The position numbers and the translations under genes were made by a program. Under the pieces are notes generated by a model that was not told where the DNA came from, made no database searches, and saw nothing but the letters and a program-made list of their open reading frames with translations. Positions 42,700 through 55,271 of a stretch of DNA of 64,000 nt are shown piece after piece. Location: positions 1-64,000 of the forward strand of contig JADJNC010000016.1 of the NCBI GenBank assembly GCA_016709335.1, in the 5' to 3' direction. Position 1 is the first letter of the stretch; each line of letters opens with the position of its first letter. The DNA is from Candidatus Propionivibrio dominans (GTDB lineage: Bacteria > Pseudomonadota > Gammaproteobacteria > Burkholderiales > Rhodocyclaceae).

Positions 42700-45600
42700 C
42701 TACTCACCCACCACAACCTTCGCGTTCGGCGCCTCACCGAACACTTCCGGCGCATACATCGCCTCGACGCGCGTGGCCGGCAGTGAAAACTCTCCGGCGT
42801 TGTTCAGGCGCAACGTGTAGTCAATGTAAAACCTGCCGCGCGGGACGTAGCCGTAATAGGCGCGGTAGGCGCTGAAGGTACGTTCGACGTAGGTCGGCCA
42901 GGCCTTGTTTTCAGCCTTTGCGCCTTCCTTCTCACCGAAGCCGACGAGGCGTGAATCGCGGCCGTCGCCTTCGCCAAGGATGCGAGCGCCGCCGGGGATC
43001 GGGTCGTTGAGCACGACCCACGACATGTCCTGATCGGACTCGACGCTGAGGCGAACACGCCAGACGTCACCGCGCGTAACCTTGCCGCTTAGCTTCTCCT
43101 GCACCGGGGTGACTTCGCGCGTGACGCGGAAACCGTTGGCGCGTGCTTCTCTCACCGGCACGGCAGCAAGTATCTGCATCGTGGCCCAGGGCTTGCCGCT
43201 GCCTTCGTGCACAAGTTGCAGCGTGTCGTTCGGGGTGGCGCTGCTTCGACTCTTCGCCGGCCACGGCAGCAGCAGCTTGTCGAGCGCGTCGGCTGCCTTG
43301 CCGTCGTTCATCGGCCAGGTGAAGTTCTGCATCGGTAGCGCGCCGAGTGAGATGCGCGTGTTGCCGTTCACCGCTTCGCGCTCGAACTGGCGAGCGAACT
43401 TGTCGAGCGCAATCGTGGCCCACACGTTGGCCACCGTCGTCAGCCAGCGTCCGCGCTGCTGGCGCAACATGGCGCCCTGCACCAGGGCCGGCAGATCGTC
43501 CTTCCAGGCCGGGTCGTCAAGCACCGCTTCGATCAGGCGGAAGGCATTGGCGTCGCCGCTGACCATCAGCCACCACCAGAAATCGGAACGCTCGCTGGTG
43601 AAGACCAGGCGCCCGCCAAGGTAGGACAGCCGGTTGCGCAGTTCGCGTTCGGCGGCGGCCAGTTTGGCCGGGCGCTCGGGCAGGCCGGGCAGACGTTTGA
43701 CGATCAGATACCAGTCGATCAGCGCCGAGGTCGGCAGGCGCAGCGGCTCGACTTCGAGGCTGGACAGTGCCGACAGCGGCTTCTGGCCGCGCCGCGTGAG
43801 CGCTTCGATCGCCGCCAGTTTGCGTACCAGCAGATCACTTTGCGGCGACCAGTGCTCGGGCTTGATGCGCCCTTCGGCGAAGGCGGCGAGGCCGCGCTCC
43901 ATGCGCTGAGCGAGTTCCGGCGCAATGGCGAAACCGGCGGCGTGGCTGGCGTCGAGCAGGTAGGCGGTCAACGCCGGACTGCCGGCATTGTGGGTGCCTT
44001 CGCCGGGGAAGAAGCGCGCCAGTCCGTTGGCATCAAGATAGGTGGGCAGGGCTTCGACGACCTGCTGCCAGCGCTGCTCATCGCGCAGGCCGATGGCCAC
44101 TGAGGCCTTCTGTTCGAGACAGACAAACGGATACTCCTCGAAGAAGCGTTTCAGTCCCGGAGGCGGCGAGGCCAGCCTGGCCGAGAGGCCAAGTTCGATG
44201 CCGCCGAGCGGGCCGTTTTTGCCCGACACGGCACCGGGCGGCATCGCGACGGGAATCTCCAGTTTGCCTTCGATGCGCGCGAAAGTGGCTTGCTGCACGG
44301 TGACCGGCACCGCCGGTACTACCTGTTGCGTGATGCGCAGACGATCCTTGGCGGTACCCGATTTGTCGCTGGCTGCAAACTCCCAGACCAGCGCCGTCTC
44401 GCCTTCCGGCGCTTCGCCCGGCCACAGCAGTTCGCTGGCGCTTTCGGCGTCGAGCTTGACTTCCCGGCCATCGAGCGTTCGCTCGCCGGCGCTACCGGAA
44501 GTTTTCGCCGAAACGCTGACCGTCATCGGCTTCGCCGTGCCATTACGCAGGGTCAGCAGCGCACTGAAGCGATCCTTCTCGCGTACCAGCGGCGGCAAAC
44601 CGGAAATGAGTTGCAGGTCCTGCCGCGTGCGCAGACTTGCGCTGCCCGTACCGAATAGCCCAACCCCGGCATCGGCGACGGCGACCAGCTTGAACTCGCT
44701 CAGCGAATCGTTGAGCGGCACACTGATGGTGGCGCTACCGCTGGCGTCCAGTACCACGCGCGGGTTCCACAGCAGCAGGGTGTCGAACAGTTCGCGCGCC
44801 GGCGCACGACCGCCGCCACCGCCCGGCGGCACCGCCTTCTTGCCGAAGTGCCGCTTGCCGATCACCTGCGATTGCGCGGTCGCGGTTTCCACCTGATAGG
44901 CCCGTTTGGGCAGCATCGCATCAAGCAGCTTCCAGCTCTCGTTCGGGCGCAATTCGAGCAGCGCCTGATCGACTGCGGCGAAAGCGATCTCGGTGCCGGC
45001 CGGCACCGGTTTGCCGTCGGGCAGTTTGACGGTAACCTTCACCTGCGCCTTGTCGCGCGGCTGATAGTCGGTCTTTTCGGGACTCACTTCAACTTTCAGC
45101 CGGAAGGCGTCGACACCGACCTCGATGGTCGCCAGCCCGAGCTTGTAAGCGGGTTTCGCCAGATCGACCATGGCCGTGGGCTGCAGCGGATTCCACCATT
45201 CCCTGAACCACGCCGCCGGCTCGCGCCAGCCCCACGAGAAAAACGAATACCACGCCAGCGGCTCGACCCGGCCACGCACCAGCAGCACCGAAACGAAGAC
45301 GTTCGGCCCCCACTCGCCCTTGACCGGCAATTCGATCAGCGGCTTGAAGCGCGACAGTTCCATGACCTGCGTTTCGATGATGCCACCGGCCTCGACCGAA
45401 ACCAGCGCCGTCGCCGAGCGGAACGGCGTACGCACCTGGAAGCGTGCCGTCTCGCCCGGTGCATAGCTGCGCTTCTCGGGGATGACGTCGATGCGATCCT
45501 GATTGCCTGCGGTAAACCACTGATCGCCGTTGCCCGAAACCCAGTAACTGGTGCCGGCATAGGCGCTGTTCCCATCCTTGTCTTTGGTCTCGGCCAGCAG

Positions 45601-48482
45601 GTAAACGTTGCCCGGCTCATTGCTGCGCGGCTCGCAGAGAAACTTGCCGCGCGCATCGGTGCGCCCCTTGCAGACCTCACCCATATCCGAAAACTCGGTA
45701 TGGTTCTCATAGGCGTAGAAGCCGCCGACAATACGCTTGCGGTGGCTGAAATCGATACGACGCTTGGCATTGACCTTGACCGGCGCATCGGCAAGCGGCT
45801 TGCCCTGCGTGTCGAGCACGACGATCTCGACCTTGCCGTTGTCCTTGACCGACGCCCAGTCCCTGACCTGGATACCGGCCACCACGCTGGCCGGGGACAG
45901 TTCGACCGAACCGCGCACGGTCTGCATTTCACCGTTCGGATCGGCAAAGGTCATCTCGGCGTAAAGTTCGCTCGGACCCCTGACCCTGGCCGGCAGCGGC
46001 ACGCCGAGCTTGCCGGCGCCGGCCTGATCGAGCGTCAGCGGCAGGCGGCTGGCGATCAGTTGCTCGCGCTCGCGGCCGTCATCGACGGCAAACGCCGCGC
46101 GACCCTGCTCGTCAAAATCGACCAGGAAGCGGAAGCCCTCATAGCCCTTGTACTCCGGCCAGCGCGGACGCAGCGTCGCCGATACCTCGACCCTGGCGCC
46201 CCTGGCGGCACCGCCGTTGAGGAAGGACAGGCCGAGCACCAGCGGTACCTCTTTCGGCGCCACCAGGCGCCCCGGAACGCCCTGCACGCTGCCGGTGAAC
46301 ACCGGCAAGCGGAAGTCGGAAACGTTGAAGCTTCCGCTATAGGCGCTGCCCCCCCGGCCATTGGCAACGCTGCGCAGTTCGACCTGGTAGGCACCGCGTT
46401 TGGCCGATTCCGGAATCTTCCATTGACTGGTCGCCACCCCGCGGCTGTCCCAGCTTAGCGGCTGGCGAAATTCGTCACCGCTGCCCTCGTGGCGGATCAC
46501 CAGTTCGCCGGGCAGCGTCTGCGCCTCGGGAAAAGCGAAGGAACGGCTGTTGCGCTCGCGCGCGATGTGCTTCATCGACACCGTCTGACCGGCGCGCAAC
46601 AGGGTTCGATCGAAGATGGTGTGGATCTTGCGCGCTTCGTACTCGCCCCAGGTTTCAACGCCGAAACGCCAGGCTTCGATGCCTTCGTTCCAGTCCGAAC
46701 GGACGAAGCTGTAGTCGTCGCCCAGGCGGGCGCTGGCGAACAGGAAGCTGGCCTCAGTGCAAGCTGACTCGGGCAGCGCCATATCGACCGGCGCACGCCC
46801 CTGGTTGTCACTGCGCCCCTGCCACAGCGATTTGCCGTCACAGTCTGAAACGCGCACCTCGGCGCCAGCCACAGGCTTGCCGCTGTCGAGCGCCGTCACC
46901 CACACCAGCGCATTGTCCTTGCCGCGCTTCAGGTGCACGGCCAGGTTGGTGACCAGTACCGAGGTGCGCACATACATCGGCGCCGGCGCCGACAACAAGG
47001 CGGCACCAAGCAGCCGGCTTTCGATTTCGACAATGTGGTAGCCGGGCTTTGGCAAGGGGATGCCAACGACTTCAAACTCGGCACTGCCGCCGGGCTTGGG
47101 CAACTCGCGGCTGACGACCCCGGCCTTGCCCTTGAGGAAAGGCAGTTCGCGGGCGTAGAACGGGTCTTCGTAGTCGCGCTGCTCCTTGCCCTTCCCGATC
47201 CTGATCTGGCGTGTCTGCTGCTCGAACCGGGCCAGCGCCTTGATCGCCGCAATGACTTCGGCATCGTCGGTCAGGCGCTGGGCGGTAAAGCGATGCGCAT
47301 TGTCTGCCGGCATCTGCAGACTGGCAACCGGCAATCTGGGCTCGACGTTGCGCAGCGTCACCGGAACCACCCCACCCTCTTTCAATTCGACGATGCCGAA
47401 CGCGCCGGGGAATTTGGCCAGCGGCGGCAAGGTGCCGGTACGCACAGTGAGCGGGAAGCTGGACGCATTGCTCAAGGGGCGGCCAGCCTCGTCCTTGATC
47501 TCTGCCGGCAGCTCGATCTTCAGCTCGGCATTCTGCGCAAACGGGCGTTTGAAGACGAGTTCGCGAACGGTGTTTTCGCGGTTACCCTCCTGATCCGGCA
47601 GCGCGGGCGAGCGCGACCCTTCGGGTGTAATCAGGCGGGCACCGGCGACTTTCCCGGCATCGACCGGCACCGTAAATTCAATGCGCATATCCGAAAGCGG
47701 CGAGCACGGCGCGCCGGGCTTCTCGCGTTCACAAGTAAAACTGGCGCGGAAAGGTTCGCGGACGAGGTACGGGAAGCTCTCGTTACGGCTCGATTTTGCT
47801 CCGCTCTCAGCCTCAACCCCATTGCCCCAGACCAATCGCATTTTCGCACCGGCTGGCAGACGTTCGGAGCAGGCGATGGCCAGGGTGCCCGGTTGCAGGT
47901 CGCGATGCAGCGTGGCGAGGATTGCGTTGCGCGTATCGTCGGGCAGGATGCGCACCGGGATGCGCTGGCCGACGCCGTCGGCCTCGCACCACACATTGCG
48001 TTCGACCGACTCACGCTTGAGCACGCCGCTGGCTTCGATGACGAAGGCCTGATCCTCCTCGATGGCCCCGCCCGGCCGCGGCGTCAGCGAACGCGGCCAC
48101 GGGCCGGGGGCGAAAAACGCATAGCTCGACTCGCCTGAAACGGTTTCGCCATTGGCCGCCTTGAGACCGGACCTGAGCCGGAAGTCGCAGCGCTCGCCGG
48201 GTTGCAAGGGACGATCCAAGGTGTAAGACCAGCTCCGCGCATCGCCCCAGCGCCCCTTGCCTTGGCATCGCCACAATCGATGGTGAACGGTGGCGCGGCA
48301 TCGGGCCGACCGAGCGGCACCATGTCCGCAGTAAAAACCACCGTCGCCCGAATCTGCCGATCGATCTGTCCCTGAGGAGAAAACTGGCGCACTCCGGCGG
48401 CATGGGCAACCGCGCAGAAAAGCATGACAGCTGCAAGCCCGTTCAACCAACGACAGGTAGATTGCAATTTCGTAAGCGGCAT
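42700..48482 (-). CDS. Bacterial alpha-2-macroglobulin-like protein (one apparent frameshift)
   Basis: About 1,927 residues. The signal peptide starts at ATG 48482 (MPLTKLQSTCRWLNGLAAVM, then LFCAVAHAAG). One base is missing in the C-run at 48253-48256; restoring it joins DCGDAKARG to RWGDARSWSYTLDRPL. The large frame has MG domains, the A2M bait region, and YPFVCLEQK near residue 1455, the CxEQ thioester motif that traps proteases. The C-terminal MG10-like domain ends APNAKVVVGE. It is a periplasmic defence against proteases in characterised members. No penicillin-binding protein 1C gene lies next to it. Confidence 0.92.
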
Positions 48483-48598
48483 GATGAGCCCTGCATGACA
48501 AGTGGCAGATCGTGAGATTATAGACCCGAGCGCAGGCTTCCATTCAAGGCAGCGAAAGAGGAAACCCGAGAAAGTTGATTCCAGATTCGGCTGAAAGG

Positions 48599-49564
48599 TC
48601 ACGCCGTGCTTTCCAGCCGGCGCGCAAGCTCCACCTTGTTGTTGACCCCGAGCTTGCAAAAACAGTGGGCGATGTGGTTGCGCACCGTTGATGACGACAG
48701 CGACAGGCCGGACGCGATTGCCGAATAGGTCTCGCCTCGGGCATAGCGTGAGGCAATCTCCCGTTCGCGCTTGGACAATAGCTCAAGCACGCCGTCGGAT
48801 CTCCCCTGGATGTAATAAAACTGGCCGTAGGGCTTGACCTCGAAGTGGGAGGTCGGCGCTTTGAAAGCGCGTCCGATTTTTACAGAAGTGGCCAGGGGTT
48901 CCGGCAGCCCGCTTCCGCTCCAGCCAGGCCAGTTTGCGCCCAGGTAGGCGATGAAGGACGGTGATGCTTCGCGCAGATAACCGCGTTCGTCGAGCAGAGC
49001 CCAAACCCGGTTGTGGGCGGTCGGGACCTTAAGAAAATGCCGTAGCCGCGCCGCTCGGTGGGTCTCCACCAGATGCGGCATCAGCAGTTCCTTGGTCTGG
49101 CGCTCAGCTTCGGAAAAGGGTCGTCCGGGGTCGTGACGCCATACCGTCAGAAACTCGTAGAGCGACGAGACAGGTTCGATTTGCAATGTACCGAGCGACC
49201 ATTCCACTTTGAAACGACGCCCAAACTCCCGATACAGCGGTGTCTGAACATGCTGCGCCCGCGGCATCAGATCGCTCAGATTGATTGCGACTCCAGGCCG
49301 CGCGATCAACGCCGCACGAAAAATATCCTGCTCCAGGTAAAGCGGGTAGGCCTGCAGGATGCTGCGCTCACAATTGTGCAGATGCATTTCATGCAGCGCT
49401 GGCGGGTTCGCCGCGGCATTGCCCCACCACGCCGAATCGAAGGCAATCAGACCCTCGATCTGCTCCAGCGCCCATGCCTGAAAACTGGCAAGCGGCACCT
49501 CGCGTCCCTCGCGGTACAGGGACAGGATGACCCGGTTCAGGGCATGTGCGTCGGACGTGTTCAC
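48599..49564 (-). CDS. LuxR-family transcription regulator
   Basis: 321 residues. The C-terminal GerE domain reads ELLSKREREIASRYARGETY, then SAIASGLSLSSSTVRNHIAH and CFCKLGVNNKVELARRL. The N-terminal about 220 residues are a helical sensory part without a clear autoinducer-binding signature. It is transcribed divergently from the PEP-CTERM gene with a 291-bp gap, so it is a candidate regulator of it. Confidence 0.88.
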   Translation of the reverse strand: MNTSDAHALNRVILSLYREGREVPLASFQAWALEQIEGLIAFDSAWWGNAAANPPALHEMHLHNCERSILQAYPLYLEQDIFRAALIARPGVAINLSDLMPRAQHVQTPLYREFGRRFKVEWSLGTLQIEPVSSLYEFLTVWRHDPGRPFSEAERQTKELLMPHLVETHRAARLRHFLKVPTAHNRVWALLDERGYLREASPSFIAYLGANWPGWSGSGLPEPLATSVKIGRAFKAPTSHFEVKPYGQFYYIQGRSDGVLELLSKREREIASRYARGETYSAIASGLSLSSSTVRNHIAHCFCKLGVNNKVELARRLESTA

Positions 49565-49855
49565 GCTATCTATTCTGCACCAGCGATCACCGATGCACCA
49601 GCCAGCACGGGAAATGGTGCATTTGCATCATGCTTCGGTTTTACAAGAGGCGGTCTGAAATTTCGCGGAACTCCTTTTCAGGAACTCTTGGAGCGCGGTC
49701 ACCTTCGTCAATATATTGATTTAATGTATTAAGTTACTCCATTGCTCTCATCATTTCTGTCACGGTATGTAATTTGCTTCTGCTAACGAGAAGCCATTTT
49801 CTTGCCGGTGACAACCCGTCATCGACATTCCGTAAATCCCCCAGAGGAGACAAGT
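49565..49855. promoter_or_regulatory. Divergent intergenic region luxR / PEP-CTERM gene
   Basis: 291 bp with an AT-rich part at 49700-49790 (ATATATTGATTTAATGTATT), likely holding the promoters for both directions. The ribosome binding site AGAGGAGA lies before ATG 49856. Confidence 0.45.
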
Positions 49856-52800
49856 ATGAGCGCTCACCAATCTCGTTTTCCAGTCAAACCAACGCTGCTT
49901 GCCATCCTGCTCGCTTGTTCGGCGCAACAGGCACTCGCCGCCACCTGCACCTGGAACACCACCAACGGCAACTAGGCGGCGCTGGGCAACTGGGTCGCCT
50001 GCGTGGCTGGCAGCGGTAACCCGGCGGGTACGCCGGGCAGCGTCGACACGGCCACCGTTGGCGCTGCCGGTGTCGTCACCATCAACACCGGGCAGTCGGT
50101 GCTTAACCTCAACAACAATGCCGGACAGATCACCATCGACGCCTTCGGCCTGAACTTGGTGGGCGGCGGCAGCACGACCAATACCGGCATCATCAATATC
50201 GGTGGCGCCAGCACGGCCAACCTGGGTGTTTCAGCCAGCCACAACATTAACAACGCGGGTGGCGTGATCAACGTCGCTGCGGGCAGCGTCGTCAACCAGT
50301 TCGGCAGCACGATCACCGGCGGCACAATCAACACCACTGGCGGCGGGGCGCTGGTCGCTTTCAACAGTGGCAGTAACTTCATCAGCGGCGTTATGCTCAA
50401 CGGCACGCTGGATTTGGCCAGCGGCGTCGGCATCGAGCGCGTAACTGGCGGCCTGACGCTCAATGGCACGATCAACGTCGGCAGCGGCTCGGTGCTCGCG
50501 CCGCAGGGTGATCAGACCATTGGCGGCAGCGGCAACATCGTATTTGCCGACAACAACGGCAGCAATCGCCTCAACGTCGAAGCGGGCAACCTGACGCTGG
50601 CCAGCGGCATCACGGTGCATGGAAATACCGGCCTCATCGGCGCACAGAACTTCGCCGGCGGCGCGGCTTCGCTGACCAACAACGGCAACATCGCCGCCGA
50701 TGTGGCCGGCGGCACCATCACGCTCGGCGTCAACGGCACGGTGACCAACAACGGTACGCTGGCCGCCTCGAATGGTGGCACGCTGGTGCTCAACAACAGT
50801 ATTGTCGGCAATGTCGGCAGCCAGATCACGGTCGGCGCCGGCAGCACCATCCTGCAGAACGGCGTCACGCTCAACGGCGTGATCAACAACGCCGGCACAG
50901 GATCGTTCCGGGCCAGCAACAGCGGTAGCAACTTCCTTAACGCCGCAAATTTCACGGGGCGATCCTGACCAGCCTCGGCTGTTGGCGTCGAGCGGGTAAC
51001 CGGCGGCCTGTCGCTCAATGGCACGATCAACATCGGCAGCGGCTCGGTGCTCGCGCCGCAGGGTGATCAGACCATTGGCGGCAGCGGCAACATCGTATTT
51101 GCCGACAACAACGGCAGCAATCGCCTCAACGTCGAAGCGGGTAACCTGACGCTGGCCAGCGGCATCACGGTGCATGGAAATACCGGCCTCATCGGCGCAG
51201 AGAACTTCGCCGGCGGCGCGGCTTCGCTGACCAACAACGGCAACATCGCCGCCGATGTGGCCGGCGGCACCATCACGCTCGGCGTCAACGGCACGGTGAC
51301 CAACAACGGTACGCTGGCCGCCTCGAATGGTGGCACGCTGGTGCTCAACAACAGCATTGTAGGCAATGTCGGCAGCCAGATCACGGTCGGCGCCGGCAGC
51401 ACCATCCTGCAGAACGGCGTCACGCTCAACGGCGTGATCAACAACGCCGGCACAGGATCGTTCCGGGCCAGCAACAGCGGTAGCAACTTCCTTAACGCCG
51501 CAAATTTCACGGGCGATCTCGACCTAGCCTCGGCTGTTGGCGTCGAGCGGGTAACCGGCGGCCTATCACTCAATACGGCTCGGTGCTCGCGCCGCAGGGT
51601 GATCAGACCATTGGCGGCAGCGGCAACATCGTATTTGCCGACAACAACGGCAGCAATCGCCTCAACGTCGAAGCGGGTAACCTGACGCTGGCCAGCGGCA
51701 TCACGGTGCATGGAAATACCGGCCTCATCGGCGCACAGAACTTCGCCGGCGGCGCGGCTTCGCTGACCAACAACGGCACCATCGCCGCCGATGTGGCCGG
51801 CGGCACCATCACGCTTGCGGTCAATGGCACGGTGACCAACAATGGCACGCTGTCTGCCTCAAATGGCGGCACACTCAACCTGAACTCGGCGGTCACTGGC
51901 AACACCGGCAGCCAGATCCTCGCTGGTGCCGGCAGCGTGGTGAATCAGAATGGCGTCACGATCAGCGGCGACATGAACCTGACGGGTTCTGGGTCGTTCC
52001 GCGCCAGCAACAGCGGCAGCAACGTCATCAGTGGCGTCACACTCTTGGGAACGCTGGATTTGGCGTCGGCCACCGGTGTTGAACGCGTAACCAATGGGCT
52101 GACACTTAACGGCGCGACGATCAATATCGGCAGCAGCAGCATCCTGGCGCCGCAGGGCAATCAAACCATCGGCGGCACGGGCAGCATCGTATTTGCCGAT
52201 GCCAGCAGTAACCGGTTAAACGTTGAAGCGGGCAACTTGGTCATCGGCTCGGGCGTCTCCGTCCGCGGCGGCAACGGCCTCATCGGCCTGCAGGTCTTCG
52301 CTGGCGGAGCCGCCACACTGACCAACCAAGGTCTGATCTCAGCCGACGTCGCCGGTCGCAGCATCACAGTGGGCGTCAACGGGCAGGTCATCAACCAGGC
52401 GACGATGGAAGCCCGTAATGGCGGTCAGCTGATACTCAATACGGGTGGTGGCTACGACAACAGCACCGGCATTTTGCTGGCCAGTACGGGAAGCTCGGTA
52501 CTGCTCAGCGGCGCTACGGTCACCGGCGGTTCGCTGAACAGCAGCGGCAGCGGCAAGTTCATCGCAAATAACAGTAGCACCAACTTCCTCAATGGCACTA
52601 CGCTTAACGGCGTACTCGATTTGGCCTCGGCCACCGGTATCGAGCGCATCACGTCTGGCGGCATGACGCTCAACGGAGCGATCAATATTGGCAACAACAG
52701 CATTTTGGCGCCTCAAGGTAACCAAACTATCGGTGGTACGGGCAGCATTATCTTTGCCGATGGTAGCGGCAGCAACCGCTTGAATGTCGAGGCGGGCAAT

Positions 52801-54848
52801 CTGGTCATCGGGTCGGGCGTAACAGTGCGCGGGCAGACCGGCCTCATCGGCCAGCAGACTTTCGCTGGCGGTGCCGCGACACTGACCAACAACGGTACGA
52901 TCAACGCCGACGCCGGCGGTACGATCACCGTCAACGTCAACCGCGCGCTAACCAACAACGGCACGATGCGTGCACAAAATGGCACGCTGACGATCCAGGA
53001 CGCATTGGCCGGTACCGGCACCTTGCGGGTCGATTCGACTGGCGTGATGAACCTCACCAACAGCCCAAATACCCAAGGCCAGTTGATTATGGGAGCTTCG
53101 GGTTCAACACTGAATATCGGCACCCAGAACCTGACCGTCAACACCGACTACACCAACGTCGCAGCCGACTCCGGTAACAGCTTCAACCGCCGTGCTGGCG
53201 TCACTGGCGCTGGCCTGATCGTTGCCGGTGGCAATGCGGCACAGGCGATCACCGGCGCTGCGGTGACAAATGGCGCCACGACAAACGCGACGCTGACCAT
53301 CAACAATGTACGCGTCGGCGCGACCACCTTCAATTATCAGATCGCTAACACTGGCACCACGGGCCCGGCACTGCGCGGCGCGCTCCAGACCAACGTTAAT
53401 GGCGCAAACCTCACCGACGCGCGCCTGAGCGGAACCGGCGTCACGGCGAGCAACTACACTACCGGCGGGCCAGGCAGCAACAGCGGTGATCTGGGTGTTA
53501 CCTTCACCGCCGCTTCCGCCGGCGCGCTCTCGCCGCTGAGCGGCCAGGTGTTGAACCTGCGCAGCAACTTCGAGAACATCGCCGACCAGAAGCTCAACAT
53601 CGTTCTTGCTGGCGGAGCCGCAGCCTATAACGCCGCCATCGGCAGCACCACGCCGTCATCTGTGAACTTGGCGGCGCAGCGTGTGGGCGGCACGCTGAGC
53701 ACGGAACTCACCGTTGCCAACAGCGCAACCGCTGGCGCTTTCAGCGAAGACCTCAACGCCAGCTTCAGCGGCTTTGCCAATGGTGCCACAGGCAGCGGCA
53801 GCATTGCTGGGCGTTGGGCTGGCACTAGCAACACGGGTGTGGGCAGCATGAGCGTAGGCCTGGACACCTCCTCCTCCGGTGTCAAGAGCGGCACGGCTAC
53901 GCTGGCCTATGCAACGGCCGGCGCTGTGAAAGGCGTCAGCAACGACCTCGGAGTGGCGTCGGTGGGCACGCAACTGGTCACGGTGAACGGCAACGTGTAT
54001 GCGCCAGCCGTGGCCCAATTGAACACGCCCGCGGTGAACTTCGGCGTCGTGCGCGTGGGCGATGTGGTTGCCGCCCAGAACGTGAGTGTTCCAACCCCAC
54101 CAGTGGTACGCTCACCGACACCCTGCGTGCCAGCCTGAGCGGTAGCGCAGCGCCTTTCACCGCCAGTGGCACGGCTGCCGCTGTGGTTGCAGGCGCCACG
54201 GATGCCAGCAACCTGAGCGTGGCGCTGAACACCGGCACAGCCGGGGTGTACAGCGGCACCAATGCGGTGGTCACCTTCACCAGCCAGAACCCGGAAATGG
54301 CCGACCTGGCGCTGGGTACCGCCAACGTCGCGCTCTCGGCGACCGTGAACAACGTGGCCGCAACTACTCTGGCCAAGATCTCCGGCGTCGGCGACCTGAG
54401 CGGTGGGGCGCTGAGCTACACGCTGAACTTCGGCACCGTGGTGCAGGGCGTCAATGGTGGATCGACCGCGCTGTCGCTGACCAACAGCGCTTTCGGCCCG
54501 GCAGATGCACTGGCCGGCACCTTCAACCTCTCGGCGTTGCAAGTAGGCGACCCTTTCCTGCTGGGCGGCTTCAACAGCTTTGACAGCCTTGCCGCGGGCA
54601 GCAGCCTGGCCGGCGGCCTGACCGTGGGCTTCAGCGGCACCAGCCTGGGTAGCTTCGACCGCATAATTGTCTTGAACCGCCTCTCCACCAACGGCAGCGG
54701 CCCTGACTTGGGACTTGCAGCGGTCGAGTTGCATCTGCACGGAGAGGTGTTGGCCGTTCCGGAGCCTGGCACCTATGGCATGATGCTGACCGGGCTACTG
54801 GTGGTGATGTTGGGCGCTCGCCGCCGTACGGCACGTCAGGCCGCTTGA
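49856..54848 (+). pseudogene. Large repetitive PEP-CTERM exported protein, with a stop codon and frameshifts
   Basis: Signal peptide PTLLAILLACSAQQALA, then beta-solenoid repeats rich in Gly, Asn and Thr (NNGTLAASNGGTLVLNNSIV type). The C-terminus VPEPGTYGMMLTGLLVVMLG, then ARRRTARQAA is a PEP-CTERM sorting signal recognised by exosortase. Lesions: TAG at 49973-49975 (codon 40, where a Trp codon TGG fits), a compensated frame scramble at 50955-50972, a 19-bp deletion near 51574, and one lost base at 54090. Restored, it would be about 1,670 residues. It is probably a surface or matrix adhesin. Confidence 0.85.
50492..52100 (+). repeat. Tandem 555-bp repeats inside the PEP-CTERM gene
   Basis: The unit starting GTGCTCGCGCCGCAGGGTGA occurs at 50492, 51047 (offset 555) and 51583 (offset 536, because 19 bp are missing). 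The first two units are almost identical over about 460 bp. More diverged relatives (ATCCTGGCGCCGCAGGGCAA, ATTTTGGCGCCTCAAGG) follow near 52141 and 52701. 555 bp is 185 codons, so whole units can be gained or lost in frame. Confidence 0.92.
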
Positions 54849-54963
54849 TCCGGGGCCGCAGAGCCTCTGGCTTGCGGGCGTCCGCCGTCGCCCGCAAGTC
54901 GCATGTGCTTTGGCTCGCCAGTGCCAGCCGATTTCGATCAATTTCATGAAAGGCCTTGAATCC

Positions 54964-55271
54964 ATGTCGTCCAGAACGCAGTCCCTGTTGCTCCACCTCA
55001 TCGCCTGGACGGTTCTCGCCCTAGTCATGGCGAATATCGTACTGGTGCAAACCAATAAACCAATCGCGGGCTGGCGCGGGAGAACGTCGAGAAGCAGCAA
55101 TTCATCCAGGGCACCGTCACGCTCGAAGCGATCAACAAGGAAATCGTCAACGCGCTGGTCGAGTTATCGGTCAAGAAGCAGGACGATCAGTTGCGTGCCT
55201 TGCTGGCTGCCAACGGCATAACCTTCAACGTCAATCCCCCGGCTAATCCGGCGCAGGCCGTCAGGAAATGA
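54964..55271 (+). CDS. Small membrane-anchored protein (one apparent frameshift)
   Basis: ATG 54964 gives MSSRTQSLLLHLIAWTVLAL, then VMANIVLVQTNK, one transmembrane helix. Near 55070 one base is missing in the GGG run. Restored, it continues LARENVEKQQFIQGTVTLEA, then INKEIVNALVELSVKKQDDQ and LRALLAANGITFNVN, a helical domain. The TGA overlaps the ATG of the next gene. It follows the PEP-CTERM gene on the same strand. Confidence 0.6.

Noticed and set aside
44848..46458. 536-codon plus-strand frame within the macroglobulin gene
   Set aside because: Low-complexity Arg/Gly/Leu composition and no domain; it mirrors the minus-strand macroglobulin frame. The same holds for 46933-48138.
50231..51711. 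Antisense frames of 173-314 codons in the repeat region
   Set aside because: They repeat with the 555-bp unit and are shadows of the Gly/Asn/Thr-rich plus-strand protein.
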